Shown: positions 1-9,248, counted from the stretch's first letter. The stretch is 14,504 bases of DNA from Deltaproteobacteria bacterium (GCA_005879095.1 VBLM01000119.1:1-14504); one strand, 5' to 3'. Notes: generated by a model from the sequence alone, not told the origin. Translations and numbers: made by a program.

Positions 1-762
1 ATGCGGGACGGACAGCGGCGGGCGCGCGAGGCGGCGGACAAGGCCATCGCCCTGGGTCCGGAGTTGCCGGAGGGTTACATCGCCCGTGCCTCGATGCGCG
101 CCGCCACCCAATGGGACTGGGAGGGAGCGCGCTCCGACTTCCAGCGCGCTCTGACGTTGGCTCCCGAGAACGCCGACGCCTTGACGACCTACGCGCTCTA
201 CGTCTTGCGGTCGCTCGGACGCCTCGACGAGGGCATCGCCGTCTCGCGCAAGGCCGCCCAGCTCGATCCACTCAACGGCCGGATCTTCAGCGGCCTCGCC
301 AGCCTGCTGGTGGGCGCCGGACGCCTCGACGAAGCGCGCGCCGCCGCCGAACGGTCGCTGGAGATCAACCCCGAGCAAGCGTTCGCGCCGGCCTGGCTCG
401 GCTTCGTCCTGTTGCTGCAGGGACGGCCGGCCGAGGCGCTTGCCTGGTACGCGCGATCGACCAGCGAGGTCTTCCGGCTGCTCGGAGCGGCCATCGTCCA
501 GCACTCGCTGGGACACGCCCGGGAGTCGGATGCTGCTCTCGACGAGCTGGTCCGGAAGCACTCCCACGACGCCGCGTACCAGATCGCGACGGTTCACGCC
601 TGGCGTGGCGACAAGGATCGCGCCTTCGAATGGCTCGAGCGCGCCCGCGTGCAGCACGACGGCGGCATCGCGCTGATCAAAGTCGACGCGGCGATGCGGT
701 CGCTCCGCGACGACCCGCGCTACCTCGAGCTGCTGGCGAAATTGAACCTGCCACGGCCGTAG
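1..762 (+). CDS. TPR-repeat protein, C-terminal part (5' end outside window)
   Basis: The 253 visible residues form a helical tetratricopeptide array. Signs are repeated A-x-x-x-A-L/I-x-L-x-P spacing such as DFQRALTLAPENADA (about 46-60), SRKAAQLDPLNG (81-92) and AERSLEINPEQA (115-126), and the late segment YQIATVHAWRGDKDRAFEWL. The ending (AWRGDKDRAFEWLERA, then DPRYLELLAKLNLP) resembles the C-terminal TPR tails of multidomain bacterial regulators that carry an N-terminal winged-helix, adenylate cyclase or Ser/Thr kinase domain. No such domain is visible here. The reading frame is open at base 1 and the first TPR looks entered midway, so the ATG at position 1 is probably internal. It ends 65 nt before coxS and is on the same strand, but has no evident functional link to CO oxidation. 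TPR assignment is secure; the parent family is a guess. Confidence 0.8.
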   Translation: MRDGQRRAREAADKAIALGPELPEGYIARASMRAATQWDWEGARSDFQRALTLAPENADALTTYALYVLRSLGRLDEGIAVSRKAAQLDPLNGRIFSGLASLLVGAGRLDEARAAAERSLEINPEQAFAPAWLGFVLLLQGRPAEALAWYARSTSEVFRLLGAAIVQHSLGHARESDAALDELVRKHSHDAAYQIATVHAWRGDKDRAFEWLERARVQHDGGIALIKVDAAMRSLRDDPRYLELLAKLNLPRP

Positions 763-815
763 CGCGGCGCGTAATGACAAGTTCGGTGCAGGTGTAATGG
801 ATCGCGGCCCCTGTC

Positions 816-823
816 AAAGGAGG
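816..823 (+). promoter_or_regulatory. Strong Shine-Dalgarno for form II coxS (GTG start)
   Basis: AAAGGAGG lies 4 nt before the GTG at 828. It decides the start: no ATG in this frame lies nearby, and the protein beginning here ([10 protein letters not shown]) matches the normal N-terminus of CoxS-type ferredoxin subunits. Confidence 0.8.
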
Positions 824-827
824 CCTC

Positions 828-1289
<462 letters not shown>

Positions 1290-1292
1290 GCC

Positions 1293-3597
1293 ATGGCCGA
1301 GACCCTGTTTGGGAAGAGCATCAAGCGGCGTGAGGATCCGCGGCTGGTTACCGGGAAGGGGAACTTCGTCGACGATCTGAAGATCCCGTTCACCACGCAC
1401 GCGGCGTTCGTGCGCAGCCCGCACGCGCATGCGCGGATCGGCAAGATCGACTCGACCGCCGCCCGGAAAGTTCCCGGCGTGCTCGCGGTCTATACCGGCA
1501 AGGATCTGGTCGCCGGCGGCGTGAAGCCGATTCCGGTCGGGTGGCTGCTGCCCAACATCAAGGTGCCGGCGCACTACCCGCTGGCGGTCGACAAGGCGCG
1601 GCACATGGGCGAGCCGGTGGCGGTGGTGATCGCCGAGACGCCCTACGCGGCGCGCGACGCAGCCGAGCTGGTCGAGGTCGACTACGACGTCCTGCCGGCG
1701 GTGCCCGACGGCGCCGACGCGTTGGAGCGCGGCTCTCCTGTCGTCCACGACGACGCGCCCGGCAACGTCTGCTTCAAGTGGTCGATCGGCGACGCCAAGG
1801 CGACCGACACGGCGTTCGCATCGGCGGCGAAGGTCGTGAAGCAGAGCTTCCGCAACCACCGGTTGATCCCGAACGCGATCGAGCCGCGCGCGTGCCTGGC
1901 CTCGGCACAGCCCGGGACCGGCGACATCACGCTCTGGATCACCTCGCAGAACCCGCACGTACACCGGCTGATCATGGCGGCATTCGTGCTCGGCATTCCC
2001 GAGCACAAGCTGCGCGTCATCTCGCCCGACGTGGGCGGCGGATTCGGCTCGAAGATCTTCATCTATCCGGAGGAGTGCGCGGCGGTGTGGGCGTCGCGCG
2101 CACTCTCGCGGCCGGTCAAGTGGACCGCCGATCGCCGCGAGTCCTTCGTCTCCGACTCGCACGGGCGCGATCACCACACCGAAGCGGAGATGGCCTTGAG
2201 CGCCGACGGAAAGATCCTCGGCCTGCGCGTCAAGACGGTGGCGAACCTCGGCGCGTATCTCACGCTATTCGCGCCGGCGGTGCCGACGTACCTGTACGGA
2301 ACGCTGCTCGCGGGCTCGTACACCACGCCCGCCATCCACTGTGAGGTGACAGGCGTCTTCACGCACACCACGCCGGTGGACGCGTACCGCGGCGCAGGCC
2401 GGCCCGAAGCCACGTATGTGATCGAGCGGCTCGTCGACCTCTCGGCGCGCGAGCTGGGGATGGATCCGGTCGAGATCCGGCGCAAGAACTTCATCCCGGC
2501 CGACAAGTTCCCGTACCAGACGCCGGTCGCGCTGCTCTACGACAGCGGCAACTACGCCGGCGCCCTCGACAAGGCCCTGCAGATCTTCGACTACAAGGCG
2601 TTCCGTCGCGAGCAGGAATCGGCGCGCAAACAGGGCCGGTACCTCGGCGTCGGCTTCTCCACCTACCTCGAGGCGTGTGGGCTCGCGCCGTCGGCGGTGG
2701 CGGGCGCGCTCGGGGCGCAGGCGGGCCTGTACGAGAGCGCGAACATCCGCGTCCATCCGACCGGGAAGGTGACGGTCTTCACCGGCTCGCATTCGCACGG
2801 CCAGGGCCACGAGACGACGTTCGCGCAGGTCGTCGCCGACGAATTGCAGGTGCCGATCGACGACGTCGACATCATCCACGGCGACACCGGGCAGGTGCCG
2901 TTCGGGATGGGCAGCTACGGCAGCCGCAGCGGTCCCGTCGGCGCAGCGGCGATCTACGTGTCGGCGCAGAAGATCAAGGAGAAGGCGAAGAAGATCGCCG
3001 CGCACCTGCTCGAGGCCAACGAGAAGGACGTGACGTACGAGGGCGGAAAGTTCTTCGTCAAAGGCTCGCCCGATCGCAGCAAATCGTTCTTCGACGTCTC
3101 GTTGATGGCGTACCTCGCGCACAACCTGCCTAAAGGGCTCGAGCCGGGGCTGGAAGCGATCAGCTTCTTCGACCCGGGCAACTTTGTGTTCCCGTTCGGC
3201 ACCCACATCTGCGTCGGTGGACGACCTGGGCCGCGTCATCAACCCGATGATCGTCGACGGGATGGTGCACGGCGGGATCGCCCAAGGCGTTTCACAGGCG
3301 CTCTGGGAGCACGCCGAATACGACGAGAACGGACAGCTCATCACCGGCTCGATGATGAACTACGCGCTGCCGAAAGCCGACGAGCTGGTGCAGGTCGAGC
3401 TGGCGCGCACCGAGACGCCGACGCCGGTCAACCCGCTCGGAGTCAAGGGCGCCGGCGAGACCGGGACCATCGCTTCGACGGCGGCGGTGGCGAATGCGGT
3501 GATGGACGCGTTGTCTCCGTTCGGCATCAAGCACATCGACATGCCGCTCACGCCGGGGCGCATCTGGGAATCGCTCCGCGGCCGGAAGGAGGCCTGA
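1293..3597 (+). pseudogene. coxL: Form II CODH-like large (Mo) subunit, frameshifted by an internal deletion
   Basis: This is the molybdopterin-binding catalytic subunit, readable as two pieces: 1293-3215 (641 codons, ending FPFGTHICV) and 3217-3597 in the next frame (VDDLGRVINPMIVDG to the stop). The signature is AYRGAGR at residues 364-370, the form II motif lacking the copper-binding cysteine of true CODH. Other family features are [21 protein letters not shown], and GVKGAGETG with the catalytic Glu codon at 3457-3459. The intact form I paralogue in this window has 17 residues between ICV and VDD. Here a single base remains, so about 50 nt are missing, which shifts the frame. Repaired length would be about 784 aa, normal for the family. 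If the loss is real, the product lacks the C-terminal part holding the catalytic Glu. An assembly error is a serious alternative. Translation starts at ATG after GAGGTGA, 3 nt downstream of coxS. Confidence 0.88.
3586..3592 (+). promoter_or_regulatory. Shine-Dalgarno for form II coxM
   Basis: AAGGAGG lies 6 nt before the ATG at 3599 and overlaps the last codons of coxL. It supports independent initiation of coxM even though the upstream coxL frame is disrupted. Confidence 0.75.
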
Positions 3598-3598
3598 C

Positions 3599-4402
3599 AT
3601 GTACGCCGCTCCGTTCGAATATCACTCGCCGACGACGGTGGCCGAGGCGCTGGGCCTGCTGGAGAAGCTCGGTGAAGACGCGAAAGTGCTTTCCGGTTCG
3701 CAGAGTCTGGTCCCGCTGATGAAGTTGCGGCTGGCACAGCCCGGGCATGTGGTCGACCTGCGCAAGGTGCCCGGGCTTTCCGGCGTGACCGAGTCCGGAG
3801 GCGCGGTGGTGATCGGCGCGATGACCACTCATTACGAGGTCGGCTCCTCCCCGTTGGTGCGCACGAAGCTGCCGATGATGGCGGAGGCCGCGGGCCAGAT
3901 CGGCGACGCGCAGGTGCGAAATCTCGGCACCATCGGCGGCAGCCTGGCGCATGCGGACCCGGCCGCGGACTGGCCGGCGGTGCTGGTCGCGCTGGACGCG
4001 AGCGTGCGGATCGCGTCGTCGCGCGGAGAGCGGAACGTGAAGGTCGAGGAGCTGGCCGGACGCTATGGCGGCGCCTACGAGAAGCTGCCGCACCCGGCGT
4101 CGCGGTTTGCCATCGTCGGCGTCGCGGCGGAGGTGTTTCTCGATGGGGGCGGCGCGGTGACGCAATCGCGCATCGCGCTGACCGGGCTGGCGTCGAAAGT
4201 GACGCGCGCGTCGCTCGTCGAGCAGGCGCTACAGGGGAAGAAGGCGGACCCGGCCGCGATCAAGGCCGCCGCCGCGCGCGCCGCGCAGGGGCTCGAGTTG
4301 CGCGCCGACCTGACGGGGTCGGCCGACTACAAGGCGAACCTCGCGGCCGTCTACACGGAGCGCGCCGTCAAACGCGCGGTCTCACGCGCCTTGGAGCGTT
4401 AG
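3599..4402 (+). CDS. coxM: CODH-like medium (FAD) subunit, internally shortened (form II operon)
   Basis: This is the FAD-binding subunit of a CODH-family hydroxylase, passing electrons from CoxS to the acceptor. FAD-contact motifs are present: SGSQS at 32-36 and TIGGSLAHADP near 111-121. The C-terminal CO_deh_flav_C region is recognisable (RIALTGLASKVTR, then YKANLAAVYTERAVKRAV). At 267 aa it is short for the family. Compared with the 290-aa paralogue at 7751-8623, the stretch between VKVEEL and GGAYEKL is nearly empty: it should hold the conserved [15 protein letters not shown] strand-turn-strand at the end of the FAD domain. About 24 residues are therefore missing in frame (junction near 4049-4066), so folding and FAD binding are doubtful. 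Its 3' end overlaps the convergent DUF2182-like gene by 21 bp. Family assignment is certain; functionality is not. Confidence 0.9.
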   Translation: MYAAPFEYHSPTTVAEALGLLEKLGEDAKVLSGSQSLVPLMKLRLAQPGHVVDLRKVPGLSGVTESGGAVVIGAMTTHYEVGSSPLVRTKLPMMAEAAGQIGDAQVRNLGTIGGSLAHADPAADWPAVLVALDASVRIASSRGERNVKVEELAGRYGGAYEKLPHPASRFAIVGVAAEVFLDGGGAVTQSRIALTGLASKVTRASLVEQALQGKKADPAAIKAAAARAAQGLELRADLTGSADYKANLAAVYTERAVKRAVSRALER

Positions 4403-4903
4403 CCACGCGCCGGCTCCGGCGAGCAGCGCTCCTGCGAGGCTGCTCACCGGCCATTGACGTGGTGCGACGCGTTCGGCGAACAGCAGCGCGGTAACGAGCG
4501 CCATCGGCCAGAGTGACATTCCGCTAGCGAAAGGGACCAGCATCAGCGCGCCGCAGGAAGCCATCGACAGGGCCGCCGCGCGCGCTCCGCCGGCCAGGGA
4601 ACCTTGCGGCTGCGTCTCGCGGCAGGCGCGCTTCAGGGGCGTGAACTGCAACGCGGCGGCGGCGATCAGCAGCGCCGCCGCAAGCCAAGGATTCGTCAGC
4701 GCGCCACTTTCGTGATCGAGCAGACCGGCTTCGTGCAGCTTCAACTGCAGCGCGGCGGCGGCGAGGCTGAACGCGATCCAGGGCGCGGCGAAACCGAGCA
4801 GAAACGCCGTCCGCCCGCGCGTGAGGCGCAACACGGACGGCGCCTCCGCCGGCGCCATCATCGCGATCATCATCACCGCCCACGTGCCGAAGCCGTGGTT
4901 CAC
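4382..4903 (-). CDS. Small DUF2182-like polytopic membrane protein coupled to form I coxL
   Basis: This 173-aa hydrophobic protein has about four predicted membrane helices (roughly 32-54, 72-88, 112-146 and 153-171). It resembles DUF2182 (predicted metal-binding integral membrane proteins, COG5486). Shared features are the Met-rich opening WAVMMIAMMAPAEAP (8-22), a WIAFSLAAAALQ helix, the LQFTPLKRAC motif (85-94), and a following helix with C117 then GALM. Compared with my recollection of the family, the N-terminal helix before the MMxxMM motif is absent, and the Cys-pair/His region before ALM is reduced to one cysteine. The GTG start at 4903 overlaps the coxL stop as GTGA, implying translational coupling. 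It is the last gene of the form I operon. A role in metal, perhaps copper, supply for the Mo-Cu centre is inferred from context only. Confidence 0.68.
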   Translation of the reverse strand: MNHGFGTWAVMMIAMMAPAEAPSVLRLTRGRTAFLLGFAAPWIAFSLAAAALQLKLHEAGLLDHESGALTNPWLAAALLIAAAALQFTPLKRACRETQPQGSLAGGARAAALSMASCGALMLVPFASGMSLWPMALVTALLFAERVAPRQWPVSSLAGALLAGAGAWLTLQGA

Positions 4904-7269
4904 TCGGCCACGCCCTTCTCGCGCAGGATCCGCCACACTTTCTCGGGCGTGATCGGAATCTCGACGTGCTTCACGCCGAGGTGCGCGAGCGCGTCGACGA
5001 CCGCATTCGCAATCGCGGGCGGCGCGCCCACCGTGGCCGACTCTCCGACGCCCTTCGCGCCGAACGGATGGTGCGGCGAGGGCGTCACCGTCTTGTCCAC
5101 CTCCCAGGCCGGCGTCTCCATCGCCGTAGGCACGAGGTAGTCCATGAAGCTGCCGCCCTGGATGTTGCCCGACTCGTCGTACTGGATCTCCTCGAGCAAA
5201 GCCGGCGCCATGCCCATGGTCAGGCCGCCGTGAATCTGCCCGTCGACGATCATCGGGTTGATGATATTTCCGCAGTCGTCCACGGCCACGAAGCGGCGGA
5301 TCTTGACCATACCCGTGCCGCGATCGATGTCGACCACGCAGATGTACGACCCGAAGGGAAAGGTGAGATTCGGCGGGTCGTAGTACGACACGGCCTCCAG
5401 CCCGGCCTCCATACCCTGCGGGTGATTGGTGTATGCCGCAAACGCGCAGTCCTGGATGGTCTTGAACCGATCCGGCGCGCCCTTCACCGAGAATTTGCCC
5501 GGCTCCCAGACGAGGTCGTCCGGCGAGCACTCCAGCAAGTGCGCGGCGAGCTTTTTCGCCTTCTCGCGGATCTTCCTCGCCGCCATCGCGCCGGCCGCGC
5601 CCGCGGTCGGCGTGCTGCGCGAGGCGTACGTGCCGAGTCCGTACGGCGCGGTGTCGGTGTCACCCTCCTCCACCTGCACCTGCGAGGCGGGAATGCCGAG
5701 CTCCTCGGCGACGATCTGCGCGTACGTCGTCTCGTGGCCCTGTCCTTGCGACTTGGTTCCGAAGCGCGCGATCGCCTTGCCGGTCGGGTGGACGCGGATC
5801 TCGCAGGAGTCGAACATCTTGATGCCGAGGATGTCGAAGTGCTTCGACGGTCCGGCGCCGACGATCTCGGTGAAGCTCGAGATGCCGATACCCATCAGTT
5901 CGCCGCGCGCACGCTTCTCCGCTTGCTCCTTGCGCAGGTCCTCGTAACCGATGATGTCCATCGCCTTGCGCAGCGCCGCGCCGTAGTTGCCGCTGTCGTA
6001 CTCCCAGCCGAGCGCGCTCTTGTAGGGGAACTTGTCCGGCTGGATGAAGTTCTTCATCCGCAGCGCGGCCGGATCCATCTTCAGTTCCGACGCGAGCACG
6101 TCGGTGATGCGCTCGATGCAGTGCACGGCTTCGGTGACGCGGAACGAGCAGCGGTACGCGATCCCTCCGGGCGGCTTGTTGGTGTAGACGCCGTCGACCT
6201 CGGCGAAGGCGTGCTTGACGTCATACGAGCCGGTGCAGATCGAGAACAGGCCCGCCGGGAACTTCGACGGATTCGCGGCAGCGTCGGCGTAGCCGTGATC
6301 GGCGAGCGTCTTGATCCGCAGCGCCGTCATCGTCCCGTCCTTGCGCGCCGCCAGCTCGGCGTGGATGTGGTAGTCGCGCGCGAACGAGTCGGCCTGGAGG
6401 TTCTCCATCCGGTCCTCGACCCACTTGATCGGCTTGCCGATCACGACCGAAGCCGCGGTGGCGATCACGTAGCCGGGATAGACCGGCACCTTGCCGCCGA
6501 ATCCGCCGCCGATGTCGGGCGAGACGATGCGGATCTTTTCCTCCGAGAGCCCGACGTGCCCCGCCACCAGCGCGAAGACGGTGCGGATGGCGTGCGGCGC
6601 CTGCGTCGTCATGTACACGGTGAGCTTGCCGGTGACGCGGTCGAAGTCGGCCACGCAGCCGCAGGTTTCGATCGACGCGACGTGGATGCGCGGAATGTAC
6701 ATGTCCTGCGCGACCACGACGTCAGCGTCCTTGAAGGCCTTGTCGGTGGCCGACTTGTCGCCGACTTCCCAGTGGAAGATGCGATTGTCGGTCTTGCCTT
6801 TCTTGTCGGTGCGCAACACGGGCGCGCTCGGGAGCAGCGCCTTGTGCGCGTCGATCACCGGCTCGAGCGGCTCGTAATCGACCTCCACCGCTTCGACGCC
6901 GTCCGCCGCCGCGTAGCGATCGGTCGCGATCACCGCGCACACTTCCTGCGCCTGGTACATCACCCGATCGGTCGGCAGCACCATCTGCGTGTCCGACATC
7001 AGGGTCGGCATCCAGTGCAGGTTGTACTTGGCGAGCGTCGGCCCGTCGATCACCGCCAGCACGCCGGGGACCTTCAGCGCCTTCGAGGTGTCGATCGACT
7101 TGATCTTCGCGTGCGCGAACGGGCTGCGCACGATGTCCATGTGCAGCATGCCGGGCAGCTGGATGTCGTCGACGTAGTTGCCGCGGCCGCGGATGAAGCG
7201 CGGGTCTTCCTTGCGCTTCATCGAGTGACCCATGCCGGAGATTTCGGGGCTCGTCCTGGGCGTGGCCAT
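4900..7269 (-). CDS. coxL: Form I aerobic carbon monoxide dehydrogenase, large Mo-Cu subunit
   Basis: This is the catalytic subunit of Mo-Cu CODH (CO + H2O to CO2 + 2e- + 2H+), complete at 789 aa. The diagnostic active-site loop AYRCSFR lies at residues 371-377 (plus-strand bases 6139-6159). C374 corresponds to the cysteine that ligates Cu in the Oligotropha enzyme. Other family features are TTQAPHAIR, DIGGGFGGK, KSQGQGHETTYAQ, GTYASRSTPTAGAA, and HHPFGAKGVGES with the catalytic Glu at E743. The N-terminus (MGHSMKRKEDPRFIRGRGNY) is the usual CoxL opening. The ATG at 7269 was chosen because it follows GGGAGAGGT and lies 2 nt after the coxS stop; reading further upstream only runs through coxS out of frame. 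It is the third structural gene in M-S-L order, typical of form I operons. Its stop overlaps the start of the DUF2182-like gene. Confidence 0.97.
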   Translation of the reverse strand: MATPRTSPEISGMGHSMKRKEDPRFIRGRGNYVDDIQLPGMLHMDIVRSPFAHAKIKSIDTSKALKVPGVLAVIDGPTLAKYNLHWMPTLMSDTQMVLPTDRVMYQAQEVCAVIATDRYAAADGVEAVEVDYEPLEPVIDAHKALLPSAPVLRTDKKGKTDNRIFHWEVGDKSATDKAFKDADVVVAQDMYIPRIHVASIETCGCVADFDRVTGKLTVYMTTQAPHAIRTVFALVAGHVGLSEEKIRIVSPDIGGGFGGKVPVYPGYVIATAASVVIGKPIKWVEDRMENLQADSFARDYHIHAELAARKDGTMTALRIKTLADHGYADAAANPSKFPAGLFSICTGSYDVKHAFAEVDGVYTNKPPGGIAYRCSFRVTEAVHCIERITDVLASELKMDPAALRMKNFIQPDKFPYKSALGWEYDSGNYGAALRKAMDIIGYEDLRKEQAEKRARGELMGIGISSFTEIVGAGPSKHFDILGIKMFDSCEIRVHPTGKAIARFGTKSQGQGHETTYAQIVAEELGIPASQVQVEEGDTDTAPYGLGTYASRSTPTAGAAGAMAARKIREKAKKLAAHLLECSPDDLVWEPGKFSVKGAPDRFKTIQDCAFAAYTNHPQGMEAGLEAVSYYDPPNLTFPFGSYICVVDIDRGTGMVKIRRFVAVDDCGNIINPMIVDGQIHGGLTMGMAPALLEEIQYDESGNIQGGSFMDYLVPTAMETPAWEVDKTVTPSPHHPFGAKGVGESATVGAPPAIANAVVDALAHLGVKHVEIPITPEKVWRILREKGVAE

Positions 7270-7271
7270 GG

Positions 7272-7748
7272 CTACCTCTCCCTCATCTTTTCCGCTGCGT
7301 ATTCGATCGCCTTGACGATGTTGACGTACCCGGTGCAGCGGCAGAGGTTGCCGCTGATGGCTTCGCGGATCTCGGCTTCGCTCGGGCTCTTGTTGCGCGC
7401 GAGGAGCGCGCAGCCGCTCAGCATCATGCCCGGCGTGCAGTAGCCGCACTGCAGGCCGTGCTTCTCCCAGAAGCCTTCCTGGATCGGGTGCAGTTTGCCG
7501 TCCTTCTCCAGGCCCTCGACGGTGGTCACTTCACGGCCGTCGGCCTGCACCGCCAGCACCGTGCACGACTTCACCGGTGTGCCGTCGAGCAAAACGGTAC
7601 ATGCACCGCAGTGCGTCGTGTCGCAACCGATGTGCGTGCCGGTGAGCCGTAAATTCTCCCGCAGCAGATGGACCAGCAGTAAACGCGACGGGACTTCAGC
7701 GCTCTGCTTCGCGCCGTTCACGGACAGCTCGATCCTGTGGGTCGCCAT
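7272..7748 (-). CDS. coxS: Form I CODH small subunit, 2x[2Fe-2S]
   Basis: This is the iron-sulfur subunit of the Mo-Cu CODH, at 158 aa and with all ligands intact. The proximal plant-type cluster uses C42, C47, C50 and C62 ([12 protein letters not shown]). The second cluster uses C101, C104, C136 and C138 (CGYCTPGM and NLCRCTGY). The ATG at 7748 follows GGAGGGGAGA, which overlaps the end of coxM. coxM ends 2 nt upstream and coxL begins 2 nt downstream, so the three structural genes are almost certainly translated in a coordinated way. It is closely related to the coxS at 828-1289, which shows that the two operons encode parallel enzyme sets. Confidence 0.97.
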   Translation of the reverse strand: MATHRIELSVNGAKQSAEVPSRLLLVHLLRENLRLTGTHIGCDTTHCGACTVLLDGTPVKSCTVLAVQADGREVTTVEGLEKDGKLHPIQEGFWEKHGLQCGYCTPGMMLSGCALLARNKSPSEAEIREAISGNLCRCTGYVNIVKAIEYAAEKMRER

Positions 7749-7750
7749 GG

Positions 7751-8623
7751 CTATCTCCCCTCCGCGCGCTGCACGGCAGCTTTCAAAGCGCGCCCGGTGA
7801 GGACGCGCGCCATCTCGCGCTTGTAATCGACTGCGCCGCGGCGATCGGCACTGGGCGAGCACGCCTCGGCGGCGAGCCGTCCCGCCTCCGCGAAGGAGTT
7901 GTCCGAGGGCCGCTTGCCGACGAGGAACTGCTGCGCTTTCGTGCAACGCACCGGCGTCGGACCGGCGTTGGTCAGCGCGATGCCGGCCTTGACGAACGCG
8001 CCGTTGGGACCGAGCGCGACCTGCGCCGCCGCCGCCGCGGTGGCGTAATCGCCGACTTTCCGCTCGAGCTTGACGTAAGCGCCGCCGGAATGCGGCGGCG
8101 GCACCGGAATGCGGATCTCGGTCAGGATCTCGCCCGGCCGCAGAGCGGTAGTGAACAGGCCGACGAAGAACTGATCGATCGGAATCACCCGTTCGCCCGA
8201 TGGTCCCGTCGCCACCACTTGCGCGTCGAGCGCGAGCATCGTCGCGGGATGATCGTTTCCGGGATCTCCGTGGGCGAGGTTGCCGCCCACCGTGGCGAGA
8301 TTGCGAACGAGCGGGTCTGCAATCACGCGAGCCGTGTCGTGCAGGATCGGCGCCTTCGCTTTCACCAGCTCCGACTGTTCCAGCGCGGACTCGCGGGTGC
8401 GGCCGCCGATCTTGAGGACGCCGCCTTCTTCCTTGATGTACTCGAGCCCCGGAATGCGCCCGATGTCGACCAGGTGCTCCGCCGTCCCCAGCCGCAATTT
8501 CAAAAGCGGCAAGAGGCTCTGACCGCCCGAGAGCACTTTCGCCCCCTCGCCGAAGCGGGAGAGCAGCGCCACCGCCTCGGCCAGCGTGGTGGGCGCGTGG
8601 TAGTCGAACTGCGACGGGATCAT
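7751..8623 (-). CDS. coxM: Form I CODH medium (FAD) subunit
   Basis: This flavoprotein subunit takes electrons from CoxS to FAD and on to the respiratory chain. At 290 aa it has full family length. FAD-binding motifs are SGGQS at 32-36 and [11 protein letters not shown] at 110-120. The [17 protein letters not shown] segment and the C-terminal CO_deh_flav_C region ([14 protein letters not shown]) are present. It starts the M-S-L structural block. The ATG at 8623 follows a strong AAGGAGGGG. It serves as the in-window reference showing that the form II coxM is internally shortened. Confidence 0.96.
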   Translation of the reverse strand: MIPSQFDYHAPTTLAEAVALLSRFGEGAKVLSGGQSLLPLLKLRLGTAEHLVDIGRIPGLEYIKEEGGVLKIGGRTRESALEQSELVKAKAPILHDTARVIADPLVRNLATVGGNLAHGDPGNDHPATMLALDAQVVATGPSGERVIPIDQFFVGLFTTALRPGEILTEIRIPVPPPHSGGAYVKLERKVGDYATAAAAAQVALGPNGAFVKAGIALTNAGPTPVRCTKAQQFLVGKRPSDNSFAEAGRLAAEACSPSADRRGAVDYKREMARVLTGRALKAAVQRAEGR

Positions 8624-8626
8624 GTT

Positions 8627-8635
8627 CCCCTCCTT
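8627..8635 (-). promoter_or_regulatory. Strong Shine-Dalgarno for form I coxM
   Basis: AAGGAGGGG (minus strand) sits in the 15-nt gap between the coxG stop and the coxM ATG. It is among the best ribosome sites in the minus-strand operon, consistent with high expression of the structural subunits. Confidence 0.75.
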
Positions 8636-8638
8636 GGT

Positions 8639-9244
8639 TCATCGTACGAGCAGGTACAGGACCACGGCCGCGATGGCGATCGCGATCCAGAACTCCGGGC
8701 GGCGCACGGCGACGCGCGCGCCGATCGATCCCATGTCGAGGGCCTGCGGGGGCGGCGGCGGCATCGCGACCGGCTTCACCGAAGGAAGCGTCGCCTCCAG
8801 CTCGGTCCGCATGTTCTGCGAGAAGATCTGGAACATCTGATCGCTCACGTCCTGGATCATCCCGCGTCCCATCTGCGCGAGGATGCCGGTGACGTTGACG
8901 CGCGAGACGGTGGTGACCTCGGTCTCGCCCGGCGCTTTCTCCAGCACGCTGCTGGTCAGGCGCAGATCGGCGCCGCCCTTGCCGCGCACGTCCATTCCCT
9001 GTGCGACGATCTCGGCCCGGCGCGCAGCCGCGTCGAGCTTTTCGAAGACGACCTTGCCCTTGTAGCTCGACTGCACCGGTCCGACCTTGACGGTCATGGT
9101 CCCCGACCAGGTCTTCTCGTCGAGCTTGCCGGTGATGGCCGCGCCGGGCAGGCACTTCGCCACCCGCTCCGGATCGGTGAGAAATTCCCACACCGCCGCC
9201 GGCGGCGCCTTGATGCTGAACGTCTTGGTGATCTCGAAAGCCAT
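8639..9244 (-). CDS. coxG: CoxG: SRPBCC-fold CODH membrane-link protein with C-terminal helix
   Basis: This is a 201-aa protein. Residues 1 to about 145 are an SRPBCC/CoxG domain: [36 protein letters not shown], and [21 protein letters not shown] proline-rich linker with a run of five prolines follows (about 160-170), then a C-terminal hydrophobic helix ([16 protein letters not shown]). In studied CODH systems CoxG is needed to attach the soluble enzyme to the membrane and has been linked to quinone-dependent electron transfer. The linker-plus-tail layout fits a tail-anchored cytoplasmic domain. The ATG at 9244 starts 4 nt after the XdhC-YHS stop with only a weak ribosome site, so it probably depends on translation of the upstream gene. 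No signal peptide is seen. Confidence 0.92.
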   Translation of the reverse strand: MAFEITKTFSIKAPPAAVWEFLTDPERVAKCLPGAAITGKLDEKTWSGTMTVKVGPVQSSYKGKVVFEKLDAAARRAEIVAQGMDVRGKGGADLRLTSSVLEKAPGETEVTTVSRVNVTGILAQMGRGMIQDVSDQMFQIFSQNMRTELEATLPSVKPVAMPPPPPQALDMGSIGARVAVRRPEFWIAIAIAAVVLYLLVR

Positions 9245-9248
9245 GGTC

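Noticed and set aside
774..798. Sigma70-like promoter (ATGACA and TGTAAT) before form II coxS
   Set aside because: The hexamers are only 13 nt apart, too close for a normal -35/-10 spacing, and no better pair is seen in this 65-nt gap.
3207..3228. Programmed ribosomal frameshift in form II coxL
   Set aside because: No slippery heptamer is visible, and about 17 conserved residues are absent, so shifting frame would not restore the protein.
4904..5530. N-terminal extension of the DUF2182-like frame up to 5530
   Set aside because: That stretch is coxL read out of frame. The GTGA overlap at 4900-4903 is the sensible start.
4966..7443. A plus-strand open frame of 825 codons opposite the form I coxL
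   Set aside because: It is antisense to a conserved, complete CoxL. Its translation is Arg/His/Val-rich with no recognisable motif, as expected for the complement of a high-GC gene.
7272..9191. A 639-codon frame suggesting a long N-terminal extension on form I CoxS
   Set aside because: The upstream part is coxM and coxG read out of frame. The real coxS starts at the ATG at 7748 with a good ribosome site.
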